From Fontimonas thermophila (GTDB taxonomy: Bacteria; Pseudomonadota; Gammaproteobacteria; Nevskiales; Nevskiaceae), in the NCBI RefSeq assembly GCF_900113085.1, contig NZ_FOOC01000004.1, positions 229,776 through 293,775 on the forward strand: 64,000 nt of DNA, written 5' to 3'. The translations under genes and the position numbers were made by a program. The number at the start of each line of letters is the position of its first letter. Position 1 is the stretch's first letter. The notes under the pieces were generated by a model. That model was given only the letters and a program-made list of their open reading frames with translations. It ran no database searches and was not told the DNA's origin. This document shows, one piece after another, positions 27,092 to 35,747 of this stretch.

Positions 27092-28753
27092 ATGTCTGTA
27101 GAACGCGATGTCATGGAATACGACGTCCTCGTCGTCGGTGCCGGCCCCGCAGGTCTTTCGGCGGCGTGCCGGATCAAACAACTGGCGGCGGCCGCCGGCC
27201 AAGAGATCAGCGTTTGCGTCATCGAAAAGGGCTCCGAGGTCGGTGCGCATATCCTCTCCGGCGCGGTGTTCGAACCACGCGCGCTCAACGAACTGTTCCC
27301 GGACTGGAAGGAAAAGGGCGCACCGCTGAAAACCCCGGTCACCGCCGACGAGATCTATTTCTTCACGGGCGCCACCCGCGCGCTGAAGATGCCCAACCTG
27401 TTTGTGCCCAAGACCATGCACAACGAGGGCAATTACATCATCTCGCTGGCGAACCTGTGCCGCTGGCTGGCGCAGCAGGCCGAGGCGCTCGGTGTGGAGA
27501 TCTATCCCGGTTTCGCCGCGCAGACGGCGATCATCGAGGACAACGTGGTTCGGGGCGTCATCCTCAGCGACATGGGCGTCGCGCGCGATGGCACGCACAA
27601 GCCCGACTACACCCCGGGCATGGAGCTGCGCGCCAAGTACACGCTGTTCGCGGAAGGCTGCCGTGGTCACATCGGCAAACAGCTCATCGCCCGGTATGAA
27701 CTGGCCAGGGATGCCGACCCGCAGCATTATGCAATCGGCCTCAAGGAAATCTGGACCATCGATCCGGCCAAACACAGGCCAGGGCTCGTCGTACACGGAG
27801 CCGGCTGGCCCCTGAGTCTGTTCGGTACCGATGCGACGGGAGGCTCGTTTCTGTATCACCTCGAAGACAACACGGTTTACGTCGGCCTGATCGTCGATCT
27901 GTCGTACTCCAATCCGTACTTGTCACCCTTTGATGAATTCCAGCGTTTCAAGCATCACCCGGTGATCCGGCAGTATCTCGAAGGGGGTACACGCACGGCC
28001 TACGGCGCGCGCGCCATCGTCAAGGGTGGTCTCAACGCCTTGCCGCGCCTGGTGTTCCCGGGTGGCATGCTGATCGGCGACGATGCCGGCACGCTCAATT
28101 TCGCCAAGATCAAGGGCAGCCACACGGCCATGAAATGCGGCATGATCGCCGCCGAAGCGGTCGCCGAGGCCTTGCTTGCTGGAAATCCAGGCGGTGAGGT
28201 GCTGGAGAGCTATCCGGCGAAATTCAAGGCGAGCTGGCTGTACGACGAACTCTACCGCAGCCGTAACTTTGGTCCGGTGCTGCACAAGTTCGGCGCGCTG
28301 ATCGGTGGTGCCATCAACTACATCGAGCAAAACTGGTTTGGCGGCAAGTTTCCGTGGACTGTGCACGACCTCAAGCCGGATCATGCCGCACTCAAGCTCG
28401 CATCTGAATGCAAGCCGATCGCTTATCCCAAGCCGGACGGCAAGCTGTCGTTCGACAAGCTGTCCTCGGTGTTTTTGTCGAGCACGAACCACGAGGAGGA
28501 TCAGCCGGTCCATTTGCAGCTCAAGGACCCGTCGATCCCGATCGCAAAGAATCTGCCGCTGTATGCCGAACCGGCGCAGCGGTACTGCCCGGCCGGTGTC
28601 TATGAGGTGATCGACGAAGGCAATACCAAGCGCTTCCAGATCAACGCGCAGAACTGCGTGCATTGCAAGACCTGCGACATCAAAGACCCCGCGCAGAACA
28701 TCAACTGGGTTGCGCCCGAGGGCGGAGGCGGGCCCAATTACGCCAATATGTGA
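27092..28753 (+). CDS. Electron transfer flavoprotein-ubiquinone oxidoreductase
   Basis: Membrane-associated FAD and 4Fe-4S protein that takes electrons from reduced ETF to ubiquinone. 553 residues, the family length. The FAD-binding motif is VVGAGPAGLSAACRI (residues about 12-26); a second dinucleotide element is GDDAGTLN. The C-terminal cluster domain has CPAGVYEV and NCVHCKTCDIKDP. The start ATG has GGAAG upstream. It heads a qo-etfB-etfA operon and implies respiratory acyl-CoA oxidation. Confidence 0.95.
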   Translation: MSVERDVMEYDVLVVGAGPAGLSAACRIKQLAAAAGQEISVCVIEKGSEVGAHILSGAVFEPRALNELFPDWKEKGAPLKTPVTADEIYFFTGATRALKMPNLFVPKTMHNEGNYIISLANLCRWLAQQAEALGVEIYPGFAAQTAIIEDNVVRGVILSDMGVARDGTHKPDYTPGMELRAKYTLFAEGCRGHIGKQLIARYELARDADPQHYAIGLKEIWTIDPAKHRPGLVVHGAGWPLSLFGTDATGGSFLYHLEDNTVYVGLIVDLSYSNPYLSPFDEFQRFKHHPVIRQYLEGGTRTAYGARAIVKGGLNALPRLVFPGGMLIGDDAGTLNFAKIKGSHTAMKCGMIAAEAVAEALLAGNPGGEVLESYPAKFKASWLYDELYRSRNFGPVLHKFGALIGGAINYIEQNWFGGKFPWTVHDLKPDHAALKLASECKPIAYPKPDGKLSFDKLSSVFLSSTNHEEDQPVHLQLKDPSIPIAKNLPLYAEPAQRYCPAGVYEVIDEGNTKRFQINAQNCVHCKTCDIKDPAQNINWVAPEGGGGPNYANM

Positions 28754-28808
28754 GACCCCGGCGATTTCTGGGGCCGTGACTTTTGTGTTTCGCAACTGAG
28801 ATGAGCCG

Positions 28809-29555
28809 ATGAAAGCACTCGTGAGCGTCAAACGCGTCGTGGACTACAACGTCCGTATCCAGGTGAAGTCCGACGGATCGGGCGTCGTCACTGATGGCGT
28901 CAAACACTCGATGAATCCTTTCGACGAGATCGCGATGGAAGAGGCGGTGCGTCTGAAGGAGAAGGGCAAGATCACCGAGATCGTCGCCGTGACCATTGGT
29001 GGCGCGAAAAACGAAGAGACGCTGCGCACCGCGCTCGCGTTTGGTGCGGACCGGGCGATCCACATCAAGGAAGAGGGCGAGGTGCAGCCGCTGACGGCTG
29101 CCAAGGCGCTGGCCGCGACGATGAAAAAAGAAGGGGCGCAGCTCTTTTTGTGTGGCAAGCAGGCCATTGATGACGACGCCAATCAGACCGGGCAAATGGT
29201 TGCGGCCTTGCTCGACATCGCCCAGGCGACGTTTGCGTCCAAGATCGAGATCGATGGCGGCAAGGCCACGGTGACGCGGGAAGTGGATGCTGGCCTGGAG
29301 ACGCTGGAAGTCGATCTGCCGGCGGTGATCACCACCGACCTGCGCCTCAACGAGCCGCGTTATCTGAAACTGCCGGACATCATGAAGGCAAAGAAGAAGC
29401 CGATCGAGACCGTAACCTTCGCCGATCTCGGCGTGAGCCCCGCTGCCGGCATCAAGACGACCAAGACCGTGCCGCCGCCGAGCCGCTCCAAGGGGGTCAT
29501 GGTCAAGACCGTCGATGAGCTGGTCTCTGCCCTCAAGGCCAAGGGGCTTCTGTAA
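28809..29555 (+). CDS. etfB: Electron transfer flavoprotein subunit beta
   Basis: Small AMP-binding subunit of the FAD electron carrier that accepts electrons from acyl-CoA dehydrogenases. 248 residues, with [13 protein letters not shown] at the start, the [19 protein letters not shown] signature, and [15 protein letters not shown]. It lies 55 bp downstream of the ETF-QO gene. Confidence 0.96.
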   Translation: MKALVSVKRVVDYNVRIQVKSDGSGVVTDGVKHSMNPFDEIAMEEAVRLKEKGKITEIVAVTIGGAKNEETLRTALAFGADRAIHIKEEGEVQPLTAAKALAATMKKEGAQLFLCGKQAIDDDANQTGQMVAALLDIAQATFASKIEIDGGKATVTREVDAGLETLEVDLPAVITTDLRLNEPRYLKLPDIMKAKKKPIETVTFADLGVSPAAGIKTTKTVPPPSRSKGVMVKTVDELVSALKAKGLL

Positions 29556-29653
29556 ACCGACGTTCTGCCCTGCACGCGACATCCCGGAGCAACATCCCCA
29601 AACGCCGGGTTGCCGATGGTGCGGGCGCGACGACTCCAACAAGGAATGAACCG

Positions 29654-30589
29654 ATGAGCAAGATTCTGATTGTTGCCGAACACGCCGAGGGCAAGCTCAA
29701 CAGCGGTGTCGCCAAGACCGTGGCTGCAGCCAAGGCCATCGGCGGTGAGATCCACGTCGCCGTATTTGCTGCGGATGCCGCCGCTGTCGCGGCCCAAGCC
29801 GCCAAGCTCGACGGTGTGAACAAGGTGCTGGCCGTCAACAACCCCGCCAACGCGCAGCCGCTTGCTGCGCTGCTGGCGCCACAGGTGGTGGAACTGGCCA
29901 AGTCCGGTTATACCCACGTGCTGTTCCCGGGAACGACGTTCGGCAAGGATCTCGCGCCGCGTGTCGCCGCCAAGCTCGATGTGCAGCAAGTCAGCGACGT
30001 CATGGCCGTGCATGGTCCTTCGACCTTCGATCGGCCGATTTACGCCGGCAATGCCATCACGACGGTGCAGGCTCCGGCCGGCACGGTTGTCGCCACGGTG
30101 CGGCTGGCCTCGTTCCAGGCCGTCGGCAACACCGGCAATGCCAGCATCGAGACGGTCAAGATCGACGCCGTGCTGCCCTCCCATACGCGCTTCGTGAAGC
30201 TTGAGGCGCAAAAGTCGGAACGCCCCGACCTGCAGTCGGCCGCTCGGGTCGTATCGGGTGGCCGCGCGCTCGGCAGCGCCGAGAATTTCAAAATCATCTA
30301 TGCGCTCGCCGACAAGATCGGTGCGGCCGTTGGCGCGTCGCGGGCTGCCGTCGACTCCGGTTACGTGCCCAACGACATGCAGGTCGGACAGACCGGCAAG
30401 ATCATCGCTCCGGAGCTGTATTTTGCGATCGGCATCTCGGGCGCGATCCAGCATCTGGCCGGCATCAAGGACGCGCGGACGATCGTGGCGATCAACAAAG
30501 ACCCCGAGGCGCCGATCTTCGAAGTCGCTGACTTCGGCCTTGTCGGCGACTTGTTCCAGATCGTACCCGAGCTGACGCAAAAGCTCTGA
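29654..30589 (+). CDS. etfA: Electron transfer flavoprotein subunit alpha
   Basis: FAD-binding subunit of ETF. 311 residues; the FAD domain has [36 protein letters not shown] (about residues 220-242, cited by position) and the SGAIQHLAG motif. AAGGAA precedes the ATG. A strong terminator follows, ending the ETF operon. Confidence 0.96.
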   Translation: MSKILIVAEHAEGKLNSGVAKTVAAAKAIGGEIHVAVFAADAAAVAAQAAKLDGVNKVLAVNNPANAQPLAALLAPQVVELAKSGYTHVLFPGTTFGKDLAPRVAAKLDVQQVSDVMAVHGPSTFDRPIYAGNAITTVQAPAGTVVATVRLASFQAVGNTGNASIETVKIDAVLPSHTRFVKLEAQKSERPDLQSAARVVSGGRALGSAENFKIIYALADKIGAAVGASRAAVDSGYVPNDMQVGQTGKIIAPELYFAIGISGAIQHLAGIKDARTIVAINKDPEAPIFEVADFGLVGDLFQIVPELTQKL

Positions 30590-30614
30590 CACCGCGCGCG
30601 GTGGCTCACCCCAG

Positions 30615-30643
30615 GCGCGGAGGTCTTCCTCCGCGCTTTTTTT
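30615..30643 (+). terminator. Intrinsic terminator of the ETF operon
   Basis: 9 bp perfect stem GCGCGGAGG / CCTCCGCGC (30615-30623, 30628-30636), loop TCTT, then seven T residues (30637-30643), 26 bp after the etfA stop. Confidence 0.92.
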
Positions 30644-30692
30644 ATGTCCGAATCATCTTCCAATCACCCCTTGGGGACGCGAGGTCTTTTCG

Positions 30693-30776
30693 TCTAGTAC
30701 CCCATCTGGCGGGCCGCGAGATCTTTCATGATTTCCTGCGAGCCGCCGCCGATCGACAGAAGCCTGGTTTCGCGGT
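30693..30776 (-). repeat. Duplicated 3' end of an acyl-CoA dehydrogenase gene (copy A)
   Basis: 84 bases here match 30881-30964 (copy B, the real 3' end of the next gene) at 82 of 84 positions, including the TAG stop. Read on the minus strand it still encodes SIGGGSQEIMKDLAARQMGY. Similarity fades a few bases beyond the stop (both continue into a CCTCGC motif), while the 104 bp separating the copies do not look like acyl-CoA dehydrogenase. It is probably the relic of a tandem paralogue or of a short segmental duplication. Confidence 0.85.
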
Positions 30777-30880
30777 GCGGCAGCGACACGGTGTCGCGAG
30801 TCCGCCGCAGGCGGGCGAGCGTGGGTGCGGGAGCTGCCGCCGACCGCGACTCAAGCCCCGTGTGGCGGCGGCGAGGTTTT

Positions 30881-30964
30881 TCTAGTACCCCATCTGGCGG
30901 GCCGCGAGATCTTTCATGATTTCCTGCGAGCCGCCGCCGATCGACAGAACCTTGGTTTCGCGGT
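30881..30964 (-). repeat. Duplicated 3' end of an acyl-CoA dehydrogenase gene (copy B, in situ)
   Basis: The in-place partner of the repeat at 30693-30776; it forms the last 27 codons and stop of the dehydrogenase gene. Only two substitutions separate the copies, so the duplication is recent or maintained by recombination. Confidence 0.85.
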
Positions 30965-32066
30965 AGATCCGCTCCACCTTGCTGCCTTGCAGATAGCCGG
31001 CGCCGCCGAGGATCTGCATCGCCTCGTTGGCGATCCATTCCAGGCTCATCGTCGCGAAGTTCTTGAGCATGCACACCTCGGCAACGGGCATTTGTCGGTG
31101 ACTGACCCGCCAGGCGAGCATTTCGAGCTGGGCTTTGACAGCCTCGATGCGCATCCGCATGTCCACCAGCTTGTGCCGGATCACCTGGTTTTTGATCAGT
31201 GGCTTGCCGAATGTCTCGCGCTGGCGCGCATAGGCCAGCGCCTCGTCGTAACAGACGCAGGCCAGCGCGTAAGCCTGTGCTGCGAGCATGATGCGCTCTT
31301 GGTTGAAGTTCATCATGATCGCCATGAAACCGGCGTTTTCGGGACCGATCCGGTTGGCGACCGGGACGCGGACATGGTCGAAGTAGAGTGTGGCCGTATC
31401 CGAACACCACCAGCCCATTTTCTTCAGCGGAGAACGCGACAGCCCCGGCATGTCGCCTTCGATGACGAGCAATGAAATACCGCCCATGCCCGGACCGCCG
31501 GTGCGCACTGCCGTGGTAATGAAATCGGCGCGCATACCGGAGGTGATGAAAGTCTTCGAGCCGTTGACGATGTAATGGTCGCCGTCGCGCTCAGCGCGGG
31601 TTTTGAGATTGGCGACATCGGATCCGCCGGAGGGCTCGGTAATCGCCAGTGCCGCGATTTTTTCTCCAGCGAGTACGGGGGTGACGAAGCGCTGCTTTTG
31701 CTCGTGCGTACCGGCATGGACGATCGGCGGTGTGCCGATGCCATGCGACATCAGGCTGGCGATGACACCGCCGCTGCCAGCACGCGCCAGTTCCTCGGTC
31801 AGGACGATCAGGTAAAACAGGTCGGGCACTTCGATTCCGCCGTAGGCTTCGGGAAAGCCGATTTGCAACAGCCCCGCTGCGGCGGCAGCCCGATGCAGGC
31901 TGCGCGGCAGTTCACCGGCGGCCTCCCAGCGATCGACGTGGGGGATGATTTCCTGCTCGACGAAACGTCGCGCCTGGCGGCGTAAGGTTTCGTGTTCCTC
32001 GGTATAGAACGGATGCTTTGCGGTCACTTGGATTACCGTACGTTCCGGCGCAAAATGCCTAGGCAC
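30882..32066 (-). CDS. Acyl-CoA dehydrogenase
   Basis: 394-residue flavoenzyme of the acyl-CoA dehydrogenase superfamily, introducing an alpha-beta double bond and passing electrons to ETF encoded next door. Motifs: ALAITEPSGGSDVANL, KTFITSGMRAD and the C-terminal IGGGSQEIM. The position of the MCAD catalytic Glu holds Gly. A candidate Glu instead lies on helix G (NFNQERIML), as in isovaleryl-CoA and long-chain enzymes, so branched substrates are plausible. The start is uncertain: GTG at 32066 or GTG at 32027, neither with a clear ribosome site. Its last 84 bases are repeated at 30693-30776. Confidence 0.88.
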   Translation of the reverse strand: MPRHFAPERTVIQVTAKHPFYTEEHETLRRQARRFVEQEIIPHVDRWEAAGELPRSLHRAAAAAGLLQIGFPEAYGGIEVPDLFYLIVLTEELARAGSGGVIASLMSHGIGTPPIVHAGTHEQKQRFVTPVLAGEKIAALAITEPSGGSDVANLKTRAERDGDHYIVNGSKTFITSGMRADFITTAVRTGGPGMGGISLLVIEGDMPGLSRSPLKKMGWWCSDTATLYFDHVRVPVANRIGPENAGFMAIMMNFNQERIMLAAQAYALACVCYDEALAYARQRETFGKPLIKNQVIRHKLVDMRMRIEAVKAQLEMLAWRVSHRQMPVAEVCMLKNFATMSLEWIANEAMQILGGAGYLQGSKVERIYRETKVLSIGGGSQEIMKDLAARQMGY

Positions 32067-32111
32067 GCAAGATAAACGCTTCGATCAGGATTTGTCATTC
32101 GGATATCATGA

Positions 32112-32972
32112 TTACCGCTGCCCCGGGGTGGTGTTCGCTGCCTGCAGCGTGTTGACCATGAGCATGGCCACGGTCATCGGGCCGACACCGCCCGGCACGG
32201 GTGTGATCCAACCCGCGCGCGCGCGTACCGATTCGAAGTCGCAGTCGCCGACGAGCTTGCCGGACGGCAGCCGGTTGATGCCGACGTCGATCACGGTCGC
32301 GCCCGGCTTGACCCATTCGCCCTGGATCATCCCCGGTTTGCCGACGGCGACGACGAGGATGTCAGCCCGTGCGACTTCGCCGGGAACGTTCGCGGTGAAA
32401 CGGTGGCAGCAGGTTGCGGTGGCGCCGGCGAGCATCAATTCGAGCATCATCGGCCGGCCGACGTGGTTGCTCGCGCCGACGACGACGGCGGTGCGGCCCT
32501 TGAACGTTTCGCCGACCGAGCGCAGCAATTCCATGACACCATAGGGCGTGCACGGTCGCAGCAAGGGTTTGCGCTGCGCCAGCCGGCCGAGGTTGTAGGG
32601 ATGAAAGCCATCGACGTCCTTTGTCGGCAGGATGCGCTCGGTGATCCGCGTTGCATCGATGTGCGCCGGCAGCGGTAGCTGCACGAGAATGCCGTCAATC
32701 GACGCATCGGCGTTCAGAGCGTCGATCGCATCGAGCAATTGATCCTCGCTCACCGACGCGTCGAAATGCAGGGGTACCGAGCGGATGCCGACTTTTTCGC
32801 AGGTCAGGCGCTTGTTGCGAACATAAACCTCCGAGGCAGGGTCGTTGCCGACCAAAATGGTGGCCAGCGCCGGTGCGCGCAGACCACGCTGCAAACGTTC
32901 GGCCACACCGGCGCGGACGCGATCCTGGACGGCGGCGGCCACGGCTTTGCCATCGATCAATTGGGCGCTCAA
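32112..32972 (-). CDS. folD: Methylenetetrahydrofolate dehydrogenase/cyclohydrolase
   Basis: Bifunctional NADP-dependent enzyme interconverting methylene-, methenyl- and 10-formyl-tetrahydrofolate, downstream of GlyA in C1 metabolism. 286 residues, with [14 protein letters not shown] and its catalytic Lys, QLPLPAHID, and the Rossmann motif [24 protein letters not shown] ends the protein. It is divergent from ccmA with an 86 bp gap containing the inverted repeat GTACGG-N6-CCGTAC (33011-33028). Confidence 0.96.
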   Translation of the reverse strand: MSAQLIDGKAVAAAVQDRVRAGVAERLQRGLRAPALATILVGNDPASEVYVRNKRLTCEKVGIRSVPLHFDASVSEDQLLDAIDALNADASIDGILVQLPLPAHIDATRITERILPTKDVDGFHPYNLGRLAQRKPLLRPCTPYGVMELLRSVGETFKGRTAVVVGASNHVGRPMMLELMLAGATATCCHRFTANVPGEVARADILVVAVGKPGMIQGEWVKPGATVIDVGINRLPSGKLVGDCDFESVRARAGWITPVPGGVGPMTVAMLMVNTLQAANTTPGQR

Positions 32973-33058
32973 GACTGGGGATCCGGATCTTTGAAGGGAA
33001 GACGCATATTGTACGGCGCTGCCCGTACACTACGCGGCTTCCCACCGGCGGAAATACT

Positions 33059-33655
33059 GTGACCCGATTGCTGATCCAAGCCTTGTGTATCCGACGCGGC
33101 GACCGTGTACTGGTCCCAACGCTCGATCTCGCCGTGACGTCCGGCGAGTTGCTGCATGTACGCGGCGCCAACGGCAGTGGCAAGACCACGCTGCTGGAGA
33201 TGCTCGCGGGTCTGCGTCCGGCAGAGGGCATTCGCCGCGAGCCCGAGGACATGCCGCTGCACTGGATCGGTCATCGCAACGCGCTGGCGTCGCACTTAAG
33301 CCCGATCGAGAACCTGCAATTCTGGTGTGGCGTGAACGGCGTCGATGCGGCCGGGGTCGTGCCGGCGCTGGAACGGATGAGGTTGCCGCCTGCGGCACGG
33401 CGGCGGCCCGTGCGCATGCTCTCCGCCGGACAGAAGCGGCGCAGCGCGCTCGCACGGCTGTTGCTCGTACAGCGGCCGCTGTGGTTGCTCGACGAGCCGC
33501 TGGACGGGCTCGATCGCGACGGCATCGCCATTCTCGGGGAACTGCTGTCGGCACACGTACGTGCCGGTGGTTTGGTGGTCATGACCAGTCACCAGGCCCT
33601 GCCGGCGAATCTGCCGTCGGTACGCGAGATCGAACTCGCACGGGGGATGATGTGA
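33059..33655 (+). CDS. ccmA: Heme exporter ATP-binding protein CcmA
   Basis: ATPase of the CcmAB(C)(D) complex that releases holo-CcmE for cytochrome c maturation. 198 residues; Walker A is GANGSGKTTLLEM, the ABC signature is degenerate (LSAGQKRRSALARL), Walker B is LWLLDEPLDGLD, and the switch His is in MTSHQAL. Translation starts at GTG 33059. The stop overlaps ccmB (TGATG), the start of a nine-gene operon. Confidence 0.95.
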   Translation: MTRLLIQALCIRRGDRVLVPTLDLAVTSGELLHVRGANGSGKTTLLEMLAGLRPAEGIRREPEDMPLHWIGHRNALASHLSPIENLQFWCGVNGVDAAGVVPALERMRLPPAARRRPVRMLSAGQKRRSALARLLLVQRPLWLLDEPLDGLDRDGIAILGELLSAHVRAGGLVVMTSHQALPANLPSVREIELARGMM

Positions 33656-34320
33656 TGCGCGCGGTGCAGGCGCTTTTGTCCCGCGAGCTGCGGTTGGCCC
33701 TGCGTGCCAAGACCGACTGGCTAATGCCCCCCTTCTTTTTGCTGGTCGTCGTCACGCTGTTCGGTCTGGGAGGCAAGGCCCACGATCCCGCGCTCAGCGT
33801 CTATGCGCCGGCCATCCTGTGGGTGGCCTCGCTGCTTGCTGCGCTGCTGACATTGGAGCGCCTGTTCCGGCCTGACTATGAGGACGGCACGCTCGAGCAA
33901 CTGTGCCTTGCGCCGGGGCCGCTGTATGCGCTGGTGCTGGCCAAGTTCATCGCGCATTGGCTGCTGACCGGTCTGCCGCTGGTGATGCTGGCGGCGCCGC
34001 TGGCCGTCGGTCTGGGTCTGTCCGGCACCGCCGTGCCGACGCTGGTGGCGGGGCTTGCGCTCGGAACCCCTTGTCTGAGCGCGCTCGGCGGGTTCGTGGC
34101 GGCGCTCACCGTCGGTTTGCCGCGCACAGGGCTTTTGCTGCCGGTTCTGGTGTTGCCACTGATCGTGCCGGTCGTGATCTTCGGCGCCGGCGCCGTGCGC
34201 GCCGCGCAAGAGGGCCTGGACGCGCAGGCTCCGTTATACTTTCTGGCCGCCATTCTGGTGTTGTCCCTGAGTCTCGTGCCCGGGGTCGCCAGCGCAGCCT
34301 TACGCAACGCCTTCGACTGA
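33655..34320 (+). CDS. ccmB: Heme exporter membrane protein CcmB
   Basis: Six-transmembrane permease-like partner of CcmA. 221 residues; it begins with the conserved LLSRELRLALRAKTDW, has the cytoplasmic loop RLFRPDYEDGTLEQL, and the AALTVGLPRTG...LPLIVPVVIFGAGA segment. The ATG overlaps the ccmA stop by one base. Confidence 0.94.
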   Translation: MRAVQALLSRELRLALRAKTDWLMPPFFLLVVVTLFGLGGKAHDPALSVYAPAILWVASLLAALLTLERLFRPDYEDGTLEQLCLAPGPLYALVLAKFIAHWLLTGLPLVMLAAPLAVGLGLSGTAVPTLVAGLALGTPCLSALGGFVAALTVGLPRTGLLLPVLVLPLIVPVVIFGAGAVRAAQEGLDAQAPLYFLAAILVLSLSLVPGVASAALRNAFD

Positions 34321-34335
34321 CCCCGCGATCAACGC

Positions 34336-35082
34336 ATGTGGACCTGGTTCCATCGTCTCGCCTCGCCGCCGTTTTTCTTCCGGCTGGCGGAGCGCTGGGC
34401 ACCGTGGCTCGGTGTCGCTGCCCTGGTCTTGCTCGCCTGGGGCTGGATCGGCGGGCTGGTTTTTGCGCCCCCGGATTACCAGCAAAAAGACGCATTCCGC
34501 ATCATCTACGTGCACGTTCCGGCGGCAGCCGTGTCCTTGTCGCTGTACACGCTGATGGCACTTGCCGGTGCCGTGGCCGTGATCTGGCGCATGAAGCTGG
34601 CCGAATGCGTGCTGGTTGCGACCGCTCCGGTGGGCGCCAGTATGACGGTGGTGGCGCTCGTCACCGGCATGTTGTGGGGCAAGCCGATGTGGGGTACCTA
34701 CTGGGTTTGGGATGCGCGCCTGACCTCAGAGCTGGTGTTGCTGTTCCTTTACCTGGGGGTGATCGGGCTCTACCGGGCGTTCGACGATCCACGCGCCGGG
34801 GCGCGCGCCTGCGCGCTGCTCGCGATCGTCGGTGTCGTCAACGTGCCGATCGTCAAATACTCGGTGGAATGGTGGAACTCGCTACACCAGGGTTCTACGA
34901 TCATGAAGCTCGGCAAGCCATCGATCGCCCTGGAGATGGCGATTCCGCTGTACGCGGCCGTCGCGGGCACGCTTCTGTTTTGCGGCTATGCGATCCTGCG
35001 CCGGGTTCAGAACGAACTGCTGTGGCGCGAACGCGGCACGCAATGGGTCAGAGAGCTCAGGGTCGGGGAACCGGGGCGATGA
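34336..35082 (+). CDS. ccmC: Heme transporter CcmC
   Basis: Membrane protein of the heme-handling family that loads heme onto CcmE. 248 residues with six transmembrane segments. The tryptophan-rich WWD domain is WGTYWVWDARLTSELVLLF, flanked by periplasmic histidines (YVHVPAA and EWWNSLHQG). It starts 15 bp after ccmB. Confidence 0.95.
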   Translation: MWTWFHRLASPPFFFRLAERWAPWLGVAALVLLAWGWIGGLVFAPPDYQQKDAFRIIYVHVPAAAVSLSLYTLMALAGAVAVIWRMKLAECVLVATAPVGASMTVVALVTGMLWGKPMWGTYWVWDARLTSELVLLFLYLGVIGLYRAFDDPRAGARACALLAIVGVVNVPIVKYSVEWWNSLHQGSTIMKLGKPSIALEMAIPLYAAVAGTLLFCGYAILRRVQNELLWRERGTQWVRELRVGEPGR

Positions 35083-35112
35083 ACCAGGGTCTGCACCGAT
35101 CGGGGCGGGACG

Positions 35113-35253
35113 ATGGCTGAGTTCTGGCACATGAGCGGATACGCGCCCTATGTCTGGGGCAGCTTTGGCTTCACAGCCATGGTATTGGCGTGGAACTGGT
35201 GGGCGCCGCGCAGCCGGCGGCGCCGCATTCTCGAAGCGGAACTGGACGAATGA
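35113..35253 (+). CDS. ccmD: Heme exporter protein CcmD
   Basis: 46-codon gene between ccmC and ccmE. It encodes MAEFWHMSGYAPYVWGSFG, then one transmembrane segment (TAMVLAWNWW) and a basic tail (APRSRRRRILEAELDE), the standard CcmD pattern. CcmD helps release holo-CcmE from CcmABC. Its last codon overlaps the ccmE ATG (ATGA). Confidence 0.9.
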   Translation: MAEFWHMSGYAPYVWGSFGFTAMVLAWNWWAPRSRRRRILEAELDE

Positions 35254-35747
35254 CGAAACGGCAGCAACGGATGACTGCGGTCGCCGCGCTGGTGTTGGGA
35301 ATCGGCGTCGCCGCAGCGCTGGCCTTCACGGCTTTCCGGAAAAACATGATGTATTTCTACACCCCGACCGATCTCGTTGCGCAGGCGGTGCCGGCCGGTG
35401 CCAAGATCCGGCTTGGGGGTCTGGTCGTCGCGGGTACTCTGCAGCGTGGGGAGGGTCTGGACGTGCGCTTCACGGTTGCCGACTGCGAGCAATCGGTGCC
35501 GGTGCGTTACAGCGGTATCCTGCCCGATCTGTTTCGTGAGGGGCAGGGGATCGTCGCCACGGGGCGTGTCGGACCCGACGGGGTATTCATGGCCGACGAG
35601 GTCCTCGCCAAACACGACGAAAACTACATGCCGCCCGAGCTGGCCGAGAAGCTGGTGGCGGCAGATGGCCGCCATTCCTGCGCGGAATTTTCCCGGCCGG
35701 TGATGGGCCGCCGTCCGGCCATTGCCGATAGGCCGAGCCAGTCGTGA
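35250..35747 (+). CDS. ccmE: Heme chaperone CcmE
   Basis: Periplasmic, membrane-anchored chaperone that binds heme covalently and hands it to CcmF/H. 165 residues; N-terminal anchor at about 8-28, OB-fold domain, and the heme-binding motif AKHDENYMPPEL with the essential His. The ATG at 35250 overlaps the ccmD stop; the frame runs upstream but would overlap ccmD. It overlaps ccmF by 4 bp. Confidence 0.95.
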   Translation: MTKRQQRMTAVAALVLGIGVAAALAFTAFRKNMMYFYTPTDLVAQAVPAGAKIRLGGLVVAGTLQRGEGLDVRFTVADCEQSVPVRYSGILPDLFREGQGIVATGRVGPDGVFMADEVLAKHDENYMPPELAEKLVAADGRHSCAEFSRPVMGRRPAIADRPSQS

